Below are positions 45,771 to 54,181 of a DNA stretch of 64,000 nucleotides, piece after piece. Below the pieces are notes generated by a model. The model did no database searches. It saw nothing but the letters and a program-made list of their open reading frames with translations, and had not been told where the DNA came from. Source of the DNA: [Clostridium] viride DSM 6836 (GTDB taxonomy: Bacteria > Bacillota > Clostridia > Oscillospirales > Oscillospiraceae). Position 1 is the stretch's first letter, and every line of letters begins with the position of its first letter. A program made the translations under genes and the position numbers. The stretch covers positions 62,001 to 126,000 of the forward strand of contig JHZO01000004.1 of NCBI GenBank assembly GCA_000620945.1, written 5' to 3'.

Positions 45771-46400
45771 ATGGAACAGCTACACATTTTGACACATCCG
45801 CTACTGCGGCATAAACTAACCATCTTGCGAGACGAGAATACAGGAGTTCGAGACTTCCGTGGAATTGTTTCAGAAATTGCTACCTTGATGTGCTATGAGG
45901 CCACACGTGACCTTTCCCTGGAGGAGATTGAGGTGCAAACCCCGATCGGCACAGCTCGTGGCTATTCGCTGGCAGGCAAAAAGTTGGCCATCATCCCCAT
46001 CCTGCGTGCTGGACTGGGTATGGTAGACGGAATTCTGACGCTGATCCCCTCGGCAAAGGTGGGACATGTGGGTCTCTATCGTGACGAGGAAACCCTGCAG
46101 CCGGTGGAATACTACTGCAAGTTGCCGGAGGATATTGCAGAACGTGATGTCATTGTGCTAGATCCCATGCTGGCAACGGGTGGTTCCGCATCCGCCGCCA
46201 TTACGCTTCTCAAGCGGCACGGAGTCCAGAGAATTAAGCTGATGAATATCCTTGCGGCTCCGGAGGGAGTGGCACAGATTATAGCGGATCACCCCGACGT
46301 AGAGATCTACTGCGCTGCCTTGGATGAATGTCTCAATGAGCGTGGCTATATTGTTCCCGGTCTGGGAGATGCTGGGGATCGTATCTTTGGAACCAAGTAA
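45771..46400 (+). CDS. upp: Uracil phosphoribosyltransferase
   Basis: UPRT makes UMP from uracil and PRPP. The 209-residue length is the family standard. The start at 45771 ([16 protein letters not shown]) follows AAAGGAC. PRPP-binding motifs are [18 protein letters not shown] (about 123-140), preceded by PILRAGLGM and followed by the C-terminal [16 protein letters not shown] uracil-binding block. The position directly after tsaB is unusual; the gene is more often near pyrimidine or ATP synthase genes. Confidence 0.96.
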   Translation: MEQLHILTHPLLRHKLTILRDENTGVRDFRGIVSEIATLMCYEATRDLSLEEIEVQTPIGTARGYSLAGKKLAIIPILRAGLGMVDGILTLIPSAKVGHVGLYRDEETLQPVEYYCKLPEDIAERDVIVLDPMLATGGSASAAITLLKRHGVQRIKLMNILAAPEGVAQIIADHPDVEIYCAALDECLNERGYIVPGLGDAGDRIFGTK

Positions 46401-46427
46401 GTCGACTTCGACCTGATTCGTGATACA

Positions 46428-46463
46428 TCGGGGCGAAGACGGTTTTTCGGTTTTCGCCCCGAA
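46428..46463 (+). other. Hairpin between upp and tRNA-Leu
   Basis: TCGGGGCGAAGAC and GTTTTCGCCCCGA form a long imperfect stem on the plus strand, followed by AAAAAATG rather than T. It may end the upp transcript weakly or only stabilise its 3' end. Confidence 0.4.
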
Positions 46464-46480
46464 AAAATGTTGAATTTCTA

Positions 46481-46509
46481 TTGACACTACGGAAACTCTA
46501 TGGTAAGAT
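46481..46509 (+). promoter_or_regulatory. Promoter of tRNA-Leu
   Basis: TTGACA (46481-46486), 17 bp, TAAGAT (46504-46509), 34 bp before the tRNA. Confidence 0.85.
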
Positions 46510-46543
46510 AAATCTCGCGGTTGAGAAATCAGCCGAACGATAT

Positions 46544-46630
46544 GCGCGAGTGGTGGAATTGGCAGACTCGCTAGATTCAGGTTCTAGTGTTCGCAAGGAC
46601 GTGCGGGTTCAAGTCCCGCCTCGCGCACCA
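46544..46630 (+). tRNA. tRNA-Leu (anticodon CAG), CCA encoded
   Basis: A full cloverleaf: acceptor stem GCGCGAG/CTCGCGC, anticodon stem CTAGA/TCTAG with anticodon CAG at 46578-46580, a long variable arm (TGTTCGCAAGGACGT) typical of class II tRNA-Leu, the T-arm GCGGGTTCAAGTCCCGC and an encoded CCA. Its 3' end is the attachment site of the downstream island. Confidence 0.98.
46608..46630 (+). repeat. Attachment site attL (23 bp of the tRNA-Leu 3' end)
   Basis: TTCAAGTCCCGCCTCGCGCACCA in part: the 23 bases here are repeated exactly at 54155-54177, 7.5 kb downstream. The left copy belongs to the intact tRNA. Confidence 0.92.
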
Positions 46631-46637
46631 ATAAGAA

Positions 46638-46672
46638 ACCCTGTAGCCTCAATGGCTACAGGGTCTTTTTAT
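46638..46672 (+). terminator. Terminator behind tRNA-Leu, inside the island
   Basis: ACCCTGTAGCC and GGCTACAGGGT form an 11-bp stem followed by CTTTTTATT. It lies on the island side of attL, so the island supplies a new terminator. Confidence 0.92.
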
Positions 46673-46689
46673 TGCTTTGAAATTGAGGT

Positions 46690-46713
46690 TTGACCCCTAC
46701 TTTTACTCCTTAC
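46690..46713 (+). repeat. Left copy of 24-bp island direct repeat
   Basis: TTGACCCCTACTTTTACTCC then TTAC. The right copy at 54019-54042 differs at two of 24 positions. The location near the island ends suggests integrase arm-binding sites. Confidence 0.75.
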
Positions 46714-47062
46714 AACCTGAAACGGAGTTAATAAACCTTTCCATTCGATTAGCGCTCTCCCGTTTCATGCTATCTGTAACGTGACCGTATATGTCCAGAG
46801 TGAAGGCGGCAGTATGGTGTCCCAAGTTTTCCTGCACGCTCTTGATATTGTCTCCGGATTGCAGAGCTGCTACGGCATAGCTGTGCCTGAGATCATGGAA
46901 ACGTACCTCTGGCAAGCCAATTCCCTTTATTACTTTTTTGAATTTAAGGTAGACAGTTTGGGCAGACAGGTTGTGTCCCAGTTCATCAGTAAATACCAAG
47001 TTTTACCGTTCCAACGTTCTGCCTTCTCCCAAAGTGATCCACCTTTTAATTTGTTTTCAGAT
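46703..47062 (-). pseudogene. Tyrosine integrase, C-terminal remnant with frameshift
   Basis: The longest frame (46703-46999) encodes the catalytic half of a Tn916/phage-type tyrosine recombinase: VFTDELGHNLSAQTVY, then the FHDLRHSYAVAAL motif with the Arg and His of the active site, LGHHTAAFT and the IYGHVT tyrosine segment. Upstream of the TTG at 46999 a second frame continues with QSENKLKGGSLWEKAERW, the piece normally just before VFTDE, so a frameshift splits the gene. At about 47061 homology ends and an unrelated primase fragment begins, so the N-terminal half is lost. The enzyme cannot be functional. Confidence 0.88.
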
Positions 47063-47429
47063 TGAACTCGTCTCTGCTGGCTTTGAAATGCCTGATGCTG
47101 TTCGCATTGCCACAGACGAATACCGCAATAACAGTGATAAGATAGGACGGTTTCTTGATGAGGAACTGGAAGGGTTTCCGCTGGCTGAGACCGGTACCGC
47201 TGACGTATACAATCGCTATAAATTATGGTGCAGCATTAACGGCTTTTTCCCTGAAAATGCGGCAAATTTTAAATCATCACTATCTAACATAGCCACAGTG
47301 GTTAAGCGTAGACCAAGTGGCAGCAGTAGAAGTGCTAGCCCTGTTAGTTTGCTAGTAGGGTATAAGTTAAGATCTGGATTTTCGGGTGTAAATGACCAAT
47401 CAAATTGGGACGGTAAACAGTGTGTGTAA
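47061..47429 (+). pseudogene. Phage/plasmid primase-helicase (P4/D5 type), C-terminal remnant
   Basis: The frame reads ATDEYRNNSDKIGRFLDEEL, then DVYNRYKLWCSINGFFPENA and a LLGYKL end. This matches the C-terminal winged-helix end of D5-type (P4-family) primases, whose last domain has EYR-SDKIGRF and YRWC-NG segments. The large primase and helicase domains are missing, cut at the same point where the integrase remnant is cut. It is therefore a leftover of a replicating prophage or mobilisable element. Confidence 0.78.
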
Positions 47430-47892
47430 CGGCGCGTAGCGGGTTTTTACAGAGGTGAAAATTATTATAGCTAATCCCGACGGGCTTAAAAAAGTCGCTA
47501 CACCTCGCTACACATTGCCTGAAATCGTTGAGGCGCAAGGATTTGATCGTTTGTGGAGATGAACATGCCTCAACCTGCAAGATGAAAAACAGGGTCTAAA
47601 ATACTGTAATGGGACCTCGCGTTATTACACAGAAAGATTTGACTTTTTATCCGTCGATTTCAGAGGCCATAAAAAAGACGGTAAGATTAGGACAAGGAAA
47701 AGCCTGACATTCTTGAAACCCTAGACAGCTAAAAAGGCCACCCTTGCAACAAGGGTGGTCTCTTTGTATTATGTGTGTTCATGTAACCCACATTGTAGCA
47801 ACAAAGAAGCTAGGAAGCAATCAGTAACGAGGAACTGATGGCACGGATTTAGCAGGGCGGATAGTGGGTACTTTCGTGCCCACTATCTATTA
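47430..47892. other. Island stretch without an intact gene
   Basis: Only fragments are visible: an interrupted frame with ANPDGLKKVATPRYTLPEIV (about 47466-47540) that could be a downstream piece of the primase region, and a possible 32-residue frame at 47609-47707 (MGPRVITQKDLTFYPSISEA start) without a ribosome binding site. A terminator follows at 47735-47767. Confidence 0.5.
47735..47767 (+). terminator. Terminator in the island
   Basis: GGCCACCCTT and AAGGGTGGTC form a 10-bp stem with a GCAAC loop, followed by TCTTTGTATT. Confidence 0.7.
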
Positions 47893-48087
47893 TCACTTCA
47901 TAAAAGGTGTCTCTTTTTTTAGGTAAGAATAGCGTGAAAAAGCTAATTCAGTACGGATACGCTCTTGTTCAGGATCTAATGCTGCAAAATCCTTGTTTTC
48001 AATTCTATTTTGAGTGTTAGATAGTTTGGTTATTTGAATGTTTTCTTCTTCAGATAAGAGCGGGGATAAGCTTACAAATATGGATGA
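47893..48087 (-). pseudogene. AIPR-family (abortive phage infection) protein fragment
   Basis: A 64-codon open stretch without a start ends in a TGA at 47893. It contains TKLSNTQNRIENKDFAALDP and EQERIRTEL, closely resembling the conserved NTQN...ENKDF...LDP-Q core of AIPR proteins, which take part in defence by abortive infection. The rest of the protein (usually 500 or more residues) is absent: a stop lies just upstream and the C-terminus is cut to KETPFMK. It is a fragment, not a working gene. Confidence 0.55.
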
Positions 48088-48209
48088 TCAGGTTACTTTT
48101 GATGTATCTCGATATGGTGCTCACAGTGGTTTTCGCTTTCTTATAGATGTTTTTGGGTGAAGAGGCATAATTAGTTGTAATTTCCCTAAATTAAATATTA
48201 ATGTGAGAG

Positions 48210-48771
48210 AGGTAAATGAATATTTTGCACTGCTGTGGCAATCCTTTCGGTAGTAAGTCAATAGCACGAATGGTAATGGCGCGAACCCTTCCCGTCCAAT
48301 GATACCGTTTGTGGAATAGCTCCCTTGCCTTCTGCACAATCTCCATAGGGCTTTGCTTGGCCACCTCTAAGGGTATCTGGTATTGCTTATACAATAGAGT
48401 CTCGTCCTTCACCGTGATTTGGACCCCGCTCGCTTCCAAGCCATGCACTCGTAGCTTATGCCCCACATCCTGAGAGAGCCATAGCATCACCCGCCAAACC
48501 TCTTCCTCGTGCACTAGGTCGCAGGTACAGGTGATGCCATGGGAGAAACAAAGTCCTTGCTGGCTACAGAAGAGGTATCTAACCCATTGGCAAACTGCCA
48601 TAACATAATTCCATTAACGCCAAGACGTCGCTTGAGAAGATCAGGCGGCGTTTTCGCTATGTCCCCAATAGTGTGAATTCCGTAGGCAGCCAGTTTCTTT
48701 GTACTGGATCGTCCACAATAAAACAAGTCGGATGCTGGCAGTGGCCACCCTTGTTGATTATGCAGCCACAA
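48210..48771 (-). pseudogene. Y-family DNA polymerase (UmuC/DinB-like) remnant
   Basis: Two overlapping minus-strand frames form one broken gene. The first (from 48771) has LPASDLFYCGRSSTKKLAAY and GIHTIGDIAKTPPDLLKRRL, the thumb and helix-hairpin-helix region. At about 48546 the frame shifts and continues with HGITCTCDLVHEEEVWRV, YQIPLEVAKQSPMEIV and WTGRVRAITIRAIDLLP, the little-finger domain. The N-terminal palm domain with the catalytic acidic residues is missing and the C-terminus runs into unrelated sequence. Translesion polymerases of this type are common passengers of prophages. Confidence 0.8.
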
Positions 48772-48830
48772 GAAATATGAGAGGTAAGCATGGGCAAATC
48801 TTCCTCATCCCGAAAAATTGAAATAATATA

Positions 48831-48839
48831 TGTTATAAT
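48831..48839 (+). promoter_or_regulatory. Extended -10 promoter of the YitT-like gene
   Basis: TGTTATAAT, an extended -10 with a perfect TATAAT (48834-48839); no good -35 is seen. Confidence 0.6.
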
Positions 48840-48869
48840 AATGACAAAGTTTGTTTCGGAGGAAGCGGT

Positions 48870-49730
48870 ATGAGAAAAGAGACACGAAATTCTTTAAGGA
48901 TTGTTCTTAAGTTTTTTATATTATTTTTGGGGGCGATTATAGCTGCTGTTGGACTAGAGATATTTCTTGTTCCAAACAATATCATAGATGGGGGTATTGT
49001 TGGTGTATCTATTATATCAAGTATTTTAACGTCTGTACCTTTAGGGATATTTACGTTTGCTTTGAATTTGCCATTTCTGTTAATAGGATATAAGCAAATC
49101 GGCAAAACATTTGTGGTGTCTTCCTTATTTTCTACCGGAGTTTTTTCGATTTTCGTTACGATTCTACATCCCATACCTGGCCTTACACACGATGTGTTAC
49201 TAGCGACTATATTCGGAGGGATTATACTTGGCGCTGGTGTTGGCTTAATTCTTCGTCAAGGTGGGTCGTTGGATGGGACTGAAATTGTAGCCATAATCTT
49301 AAACAAACGGACAGTTCTTTCTGTGGGTCAAATTATAATGATGTTTAATGTGCTCATATTTAGCTGTGCGGCTCTTGTCTTGGGGTGGGACAGGGCGCTT
49401 TACTCCATGCTGGCCTATTTTGTCGCGCACAAAGTGATCGATATAGTAATGGAGGGTTTAGACGAAGCAAAGGGAGTTATGATAATTTCTGATAATGCAG
49501 AAGAAATTGCAGACGCAATTACCGCACGATTAGGAAGAGGAGTCACGTTTATCGAAGGAAAGGGCGGTTTCTCAAAAAGTGAAAAGACAATAATTTATTC
49601 TGTTGTTACAAGATTGGAACTCTCAAAGATGCGTGCTATCATTCGAGATAAAGACGAAAGCGCCTTCGTTACTATAAATGATGTTTCAGATGTTATGGGT
49701 GGTGTCTACAAGAAAAGGGCAATTCATTAA
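48870..49730 (+). CDS. YitT-family membrane protein
   Basis: The 286-residue protein has five hydrophobic segments in the first 180 residues (YitT/DUF161 repeats, with GLEIFLVPNNIIDGGIVGVS and GGSLDGTEIVAIIL) and a C-terminal soluble DUF2179 domain (about 200-286, with GRGVTFIEGKGGFSKSEK and IIRDKDESAFVTINDVSDVMGG). This composition is widespread in Firmicutes. Transport or regulatory roles have been proposed but the substrate is unknown. CGGAGGAAG precedes the ATG. The gene is intact and A+T-rich, an island cargo gene. Confidence 0.9.
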   Translation: MRKETRNSLRIVLKFFILFLGAIIAAVGLEIFLVPNNIIDGGIVGVSIISSILTSVPLGIFTFALNLPFLLIGYKQIGKTFVVSSLFSTGVFSIFVTILHPIPGLTHDVLLATIFGGIILGAGVGLILRQGGSLDGTEIVAIILNKRTVLSVGQIIMMFNVLIFSCAALVLGWDRALYSMLAYFVAHKVIDIVMEGLDEAKGVMIISDNAEEIADAITARLGRGVTFIEGKGGFSKSEKTIIYSVVTRLELSKMRAIIRDKDESAFVTINDVSDVMGGVYKKRAIH

Positions 49731-50303
49731 CATTTAATAATAACAACAGGGCTTATGTGGAGCGGTTGGATCAGGCAATATTGGTATACTATAAGGAAAT
49801 ACTATTTCCAAATGACCTAAAACCATTGCTCCAACTGCTCCGTGTTATTGAGCAGATCATCCTTATCAGTCTCTCTCTAAGTCGCGATGGGTCCCTTTTC
49901 AGACGGAGTGCGTTTTAATTTTCGTATTACTACATAGAGGCTATCCAAAATTTGTGTTAGTCATTCAAACTCGCTGACCGCGGGTAGATACACTGGTTAT
50001 TCTACGTCCATAGGAGTCGATGTGGTCCATCGGGCTGTGCTGTTAGAGCCTCGGTCTCTTGTAGCTGACCCGTTAGGGTGGAAGCGACTTAGGCCCTTTA
50101 ATTATTTTTTGGACGTCATACAGATATCACTTTCCAGCTGCGTCGAAGTATGACGTGGATGTAATGTACAACAAGTCATTCAACGTGGAACAACTTCAGC
50201 ATAGACCTTGGTGCTGAAGTAACCGTGCTATAACCTAAAAGCCCTCACCAAGTAGCTATAAGCTATTCAGGTGGGGCTTATATTCTCTTTGAGTATATGT
50301 TGC
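49731..50303. other. Island stretch without recognised genes
   Basis: All frames are interrupted. Two inverted repeats are visible: ACTTCAGCA (50193-50201) with TGCTGAAGT (50212-50220), and AAGCCC with GGGCTT around 50239-50280. The second resembles a terminator but has only TATATTCTCTTT after it. An older insertion or gene remnant is likely but not identifiable. Confidence 0.5.
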
Positions 50304-51320
50304 ATTGTAAAATGAAGTGGGCCAGCCTGATGGCAAAAAGGCAGCCCACAATGAAACCTTTGTGTAGAATAAGTTGATTAGACAGCATTCATACTAGGCA
50401 ACATTATGAGCTACCACTATCTTAGCACATTTCGAGCGTGGACGCATAGGGGGATTACGCTCATTAGGGCTATCAAACCGTAGAATAGCAAAGCGTCTTG
50501 GTCGCCATCGTTCCACGATAGATCGAGAATTAAGGCGCAATGCCGAGCCAGATATCACTGTGAGTCTGCACAGATGACCTATCACGAGCACCGCATGAAT
50601 GAAATAGCCTCAATCATTGAGGAGAAGCTTTCTGCCTAGTCGCCAGAGCAAATTGCGAACACGGTCACAAAGCACAAAAACAGCTTCAAAACGATTTACA
50701 ACTGGATCTATAACGGAAGCATGCACGGCATGGATATCCATGTGCTTCACCATAAAGGAAAGCATAAAAAAGCGGATAAACGCAGTCAACTCTCAATGGG
50801 AAAGCCGATTTCAGAACGTCCGAAAGAGGCAGCTCATCGCCAAGTGTTCGGACATTGGGAACTAGATACCTTGGTATCTAGTCGTGGGGAAAGCCGTGGC
50901 TGTTTCGCCACATTCGTAGAGAGCAAGAGGCATCGTTAAACAGCACTATTGATTCTGGATAGGACAGCCATTTCTGTGAAGGCGGCAATCACTCAGCTCA
51001 ACCTTTCTCTTCCGAAAGGAGCCTTTCAAACCGGAACGACCGACAGAGGTAAGGAGTTTGCTTTCGCCAGCAAGGTGCAAGCAGAATTGGGGCTACCACT
51101 CTATTTTGCAGATGCCGATTCTTCTTGGCAAGGGGGTAGCAATGAAAACGATAACGGCTTGCTTCGTGAGTTCTATCCTAAGAAAACGGACCTATTAACG
51201 TGAATCAGCAGGAGCTTGTTCGTATTCTTTTCCTGATTAGCAACAGACCAAGGAAATGCCTTGCCTGGGAATCCTCAATTCAAGTCTTTCTACACGAACT
51301 GGCGCACTTGACTTGACAAT
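50304..51320 (+). mobile_element. Decayed IS30-family insertion sequence
   Basis: The 1017-bp element has a left end ATTGTAAAATGAAGTGGG (50304-50321) and a right end that, read inversely, is ATTGTCAAGTCAAGTGCG (51303-51320). They match at 14 of 18 positions, like IS30-family terminal repeats. The transposase between them is interrupted by stops and frameshifts. No target duplication was established. Confidence 0.8.
50406..51316 (+). pseudogene. IS30-family transposase, multiply interrupted
   Basis: The reading starts MSYHYLST at 50406; one extra base at about 50431 shifts the frame. It continues with ERGRIGGLRSLGLSNRRIAK and LGRHRSTIDRELRRN, the N-terminal helix-turn-helix of IS30 transposases. 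Further pieces in other frames are SPEQIANTVTKHK, GHWELDTLVSSRGES, a TTDRGKEFAFA segment (catalytic Asp), YFADADSSWQGGSNENDNGL (catalytic Glu region) and a final LAHLT. At least three stops or shifts interrupt it, so it is inactive. Confidence 0.85.
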
Positions 51321-51742
51321 CTATCATTTGTGTGTATTACTAGAATAAGGGATAATATGCAAAAAATAGGTGGAACGATAGAGACAAAAATGCCTTTGAT
51401 ACGTTTCCTAGAACGAACAGTCCGAAAGATATTCATTCTCTCCTCTCGAACCATGTTGAGACGGTAGTATTTATGTCACGAGATGTTGCATGTAAGAAAG
51501 AAAATATGCAATACGAACATAATATATAAGGGTTTTAGCACATATGTGTTTGAAACCCATTGTGAATCGTAATTTTGTCTGTTCGTAGAAACAGATTCAT
51601 AAGGGCAGTATTTGATAGTCAAGTAGTAGAGATAGGAATGCGCAGAATGATGCCTTTTAGCTGTACTGCTCATAATTTTCGTCTAAGGTATAAGGCTTTC
51701 AATTCTCTACTTAAATAGCATGCTTAGGAAAGGAAATAAAAT
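51321..51742. other. A+T-rich gap between IS30 and the degV gene
   Basis: No frame longer than about 60 codons looks like a protein and no RNA gene or terminator was recognised. It presumably carries the degV promoter, which could not be placed with confidence. Confidence 0.5.
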
Positions 51743-52588
51743 ATGAAATGGAATATTGTTGCAGACTCTTCATGCGATTTAATGAAAAAAGATGTAGAGT
51801 GTGAGGAGGTCGGTTTTTCTACCGTCAACTTTACTCTTAGGGTTGGAAATCGTGATTATATAGATGACGAGCAGTTGGATATTCTCAAAATGCTTGATGA
51901 TATGGAAGCGTGTCCCACTGCAAGCTCTTCGGCTTGTCCTTCACCGCATGAGTGGGCAGAGCAGTTTAAAAAAGCAGAACAAACCATAGCTATCACGATA
52001 TCTGGAAATTTATCAGGCAGTTTAAACAGCGCTATGGCTGCTGCTGGTATAGTTATGTCAGAGCATCCAGAAAAGAAATTCGCTTTGCTTGATTCCCGTG
52101 CCACAGGCCCTGAAATTGCGCTGTGTATTCATCATCTTGCTGAATGGATCAAAAGTCACCATACCTTTGAAACAATAGTGGAAAAAGCAGAAAAATTCTT
52201 AGAGGATACTAGAACTACTTTTGCCCTATCTTCTTTTAATAATCTCGTAAAGAATGGACGAATGACCAAACTCACAGGCTTTATTGCAAAGTCATTTGGA
52301 ATGTGGGGGGTTGGAATTGCTAACGAAGAAGGCAAAATTGCTATGAAGGGAAAAGCAAGGGGAACAGATAAGGCTTTAGCCTTGATATTGGACGATTTGA
52401 GGCAGCGTGGATTTCAAGGCGGAGAGGTTGCTATAAGCCATTGCTATAACGAAAAAATGGCAGAAAAACTCCGCACAAGTGTTCTCAGCTATTGGAATAG
52501 TGCAAGAGTGACAATTATGAAAACAAGAGGGCTTGATAGTTTCTATGCCGAGCGTGGGGGCTTGATCGTGGCGTTTTGCGCTGAGTGA
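51743..52588 (+). CDS. DegV-family fatty-acid-binding protein
   Basis: The 281-residue protein begins MKWNIVADSSCDLMKKDV, the DegV N-terminus with the DSSCDL motif, and has AITISGNLSGSLNSAMAA (the SGTYQS-like lipid-binding loop) and the C-terminal VAISHCYNEKMA segment. DegV proteins bind a fatty acid; in some species the FakB homologues hand it to the kinase FakA. No FakA gene is nearby. AAAGGAAAT precedes the ATG. It is one of three intact genes in the island. Confidence 0.88.
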   Translation: MKWNIVADSSCDLMKKDVECEEVGFSTVNFTLRVGNRDYIDDEQLDILKMLDDMEACPTASSSACPSPHEWAEQFKKAEQTIAITISGNLSGSLNSAMAAAGIVMSEHPEKKFALLDSRATGPEIALCIHHLAEWIKSHHTFETIVEKAEKFLEDTRTTFALSSFNNLVKNGRMTKLTGFIAKSFGMWGVGIANEEGKIAMKGKARGTDKALALILDDLRQRGFQGGEVAISHCYNEKMAEKLRTSVLSYWNSARVTIMKTRGLDSFYAERGGLIVAFCAE

Positions 52589-52860
52589 GTTAATAGAACC
52601 TAGGAGTAGGAGTGCTGAAAAGCCCTTATATATCAAGCCCTTTGGCACATTTAGGTAGCGCCTCTAACAATATTCACTTTCCCCACCAATTATCTTTGAT
52701 GGCAATGGTGGTATAATGTATGACATTAACCAAATATTATTTGATTTAGGATTATTGTACTTTATATTGCCCCTTGACAAAAACAGACCGGCAATTATCT
52801 TGATTATATTCTGAGTTTGTGTCATTGAATTGAAGCGATTTCATAGGAGGCTAATGAAGT

Positions 52861-53673
52861 ATGGAAAGCAAGGTAATGCCAGAAGGAATTGCGATAACTA
52901 GAAAAACAGCCCGGATGCATATGGAAGCAGGGATTGCTCTTGTGATCATTAACAACCCTCCGGTGAATACCTTGAATCTCCAGTTTGTGCGCGACCTTAC
53001 GGAGATCATTGGTGCGCTGGAAAAAATGGAGGCCTTGCGCTGTGTTGTGCTGACAAGCGCTCACGAAAAGATATTTATTGCGGGATATGACATCAATGAA
53101 TTTGTCTCCTGGGACAAGGAGAAGGCCATCAGGGATACACGCCTAGGCCAGGAACTGCTATTAAAAATTGAGCACCTTAGTAAGCCCGTCATTTGCGCCA
53201 TCAGCGGAGCAACCTTTGGCGGCGGGCTAGAGCTTGCCCTTGCTTGCGATCTGCGGGTCATTTCTGCCAACGCTAAGGTAGGGTTGCCCGAAACCGGCCT
53301 GGGTATTATACCAGGGTGGGGTGGTACTCAACGTCTGCCCAGGCTTGTGGGACCGTCGATTGCAAAAAAGCTTATCCTCACAGCGGCTACCATCTCGGCT
53401 GAAGAGGCATACAGGATCGGTCTTGCTGAAGAGTACTGCGAGACGGGCAAGTGCTTGGAAACGGCCATGGACTTGGCAAGAGTCATCAGCAAGCGGGCTC
53501 CCTTGGCAGTAAGCGCTGTGAAAGGCTGTGTGAACACCGCAATGGAAAGCAGCTTATTGGATGGAATGGCTTACGAAAACCACGTCATAGGAGAGCTGTG
53601 CGATAGTAAGGATAAAGAGGAAGGCGTTCAGGCCTTTCTTGAAAAGCGCCACGCGCTCTTTCAAAATCGATAG
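52861..53673 (+). CDS. Enoyl-CoA hydratase/isomerase (crotonase) family protein
   Basis: The 270-residue protein has the crotonase fold. ALVIINNPPVNTLNLQFV (about 26-43) is the N-terminal beta segment; FIAGYDINEF (about 76-85) and ISGATFGGGLELALACDLRV form the CoA oxyanion hole. The family glutamates occur in the ETGLGIIPGWGGTQRLPR block; the glutamate of PETGLG (about residue 143) is present. Whether it hydrates crotonyl-CoA or acts on another acyl-CoA is unknown. TAGGAGGCT precedes the start. It is the last gene before attR. G+C content here is closer to core genes than to the rest of the island. Confidence 0.9.
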   Translation: MESKVMPEGIAITRKTARMHMEAGIALVIINNPPVNTLNLQFVRDLTEIIGALEKMEALRCVVLTSAHEKIFIAGYDINEFVSWDKEKAIRDTRLGQELLLKIEHLSKPVICAISGATFGGGLELALACDLRVISANAKVGLPETGLGIIPGWGGTQRLPRLVGPSIAKKLILTAATISAEEAYRIGLAEEYCETGKCLETAMDLARVISKRAPLAVSAVKGCVNTAMESSLLDGMAYENHVIGELCDSKDKEEGVQAFLEKRHALFQNR

Positions 53674-54018
53674 CTACAGCTGAACTATTTCCTGGGATTG
53701 CACTTAGCCTCATGATCGGCATAATAGGTTTTTGGCCAATACAATACTTCAAGCATGTTTCTATACATTTAAGTTGTGGACTAGCCACATTTATGGACAA
53801 GTAAAGGTGAGTTTTAATTCCGTTTAGCACTCACAACAAGCTATCTCGGAAAACCATTGAAAATCAACACTTCGAGCAACTATATGGCATGATAAAATAT
53901 AAGGATTCGTGAGCTCATAACCCAGAGGTCGCAAGCTGTCTTATATATTGGAAATTACCTCTTCAAGTCCTGATAATAAACGGAGTTAGGGGAATAGATT
54001 GATATCAATTTACCCAAA

Positions 54019-54042
54019 TTGACCCCTAATTTTACCCCTTAC
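54019..54042 (+). repeat. Right copy of 24-bp island direct repeat
   Basis: TTGACCCCTAATTTTACCCC then TTAC; it differs from the left copy (46690-46713) at two positions. Confidence 0.75.
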
Positions 54043-54154
54043 ACGACTCCAAACATTTCAAAGTATTGCATAGTATGTCGTATAATATCTTTGGTTTAGT
54101 TAGAATTTCAGCCTATTTCACAGCATTTCTTAACAATAATTCGAAATTCTCCAA

Positions 54155-54177
54155 TTCAAGTCCCGCCTCGCGCACCA
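54155..54177 (+). repeat. Attachment site attR
   Basis: An exact 23-bp copy of the tRNA-Leu 3' end, preceded by non-tRNA sequence (CTCCAA), so it is only a remnant of the tRNA gene and not a functional tRNA. Confidence 0.92.
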
Positions 54178-54181
54178 AAAA

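Larger units (their letters stand above)
46631..54154. mobile_element. Integrated island at tRNA-Leu(CAG), degenerate prophage/plasmid-like element
   Basis: The 7.5 kb between the two att copies is A+T-richer than its surroundings. It contains an integrase remnant next to attL, a primase remnant, fragments of an AIPR protein and a Y-family polymerase, an IS30 remnant, and three intact genes (YitT-like, DegV, crotonase). Direct repeats of the integrase arm-site type occur just inside both ends (46690-46713, 54019-54042). No structural phage, conjugation or intact mobility gene is left, so it is probably fixed. Confidence 0.9.

Noticed and set aside
47609-47707. 32-residue frame in the island
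   Set aside because: No ribosome binding site and no recognised family; noted inside the gap description only.
54155-54177. Second tRNA-Leu gene
   Set aside because: Only the T-arm half and CCA end are present; the 5' part has no tRNA structure, so it is an att remnant.
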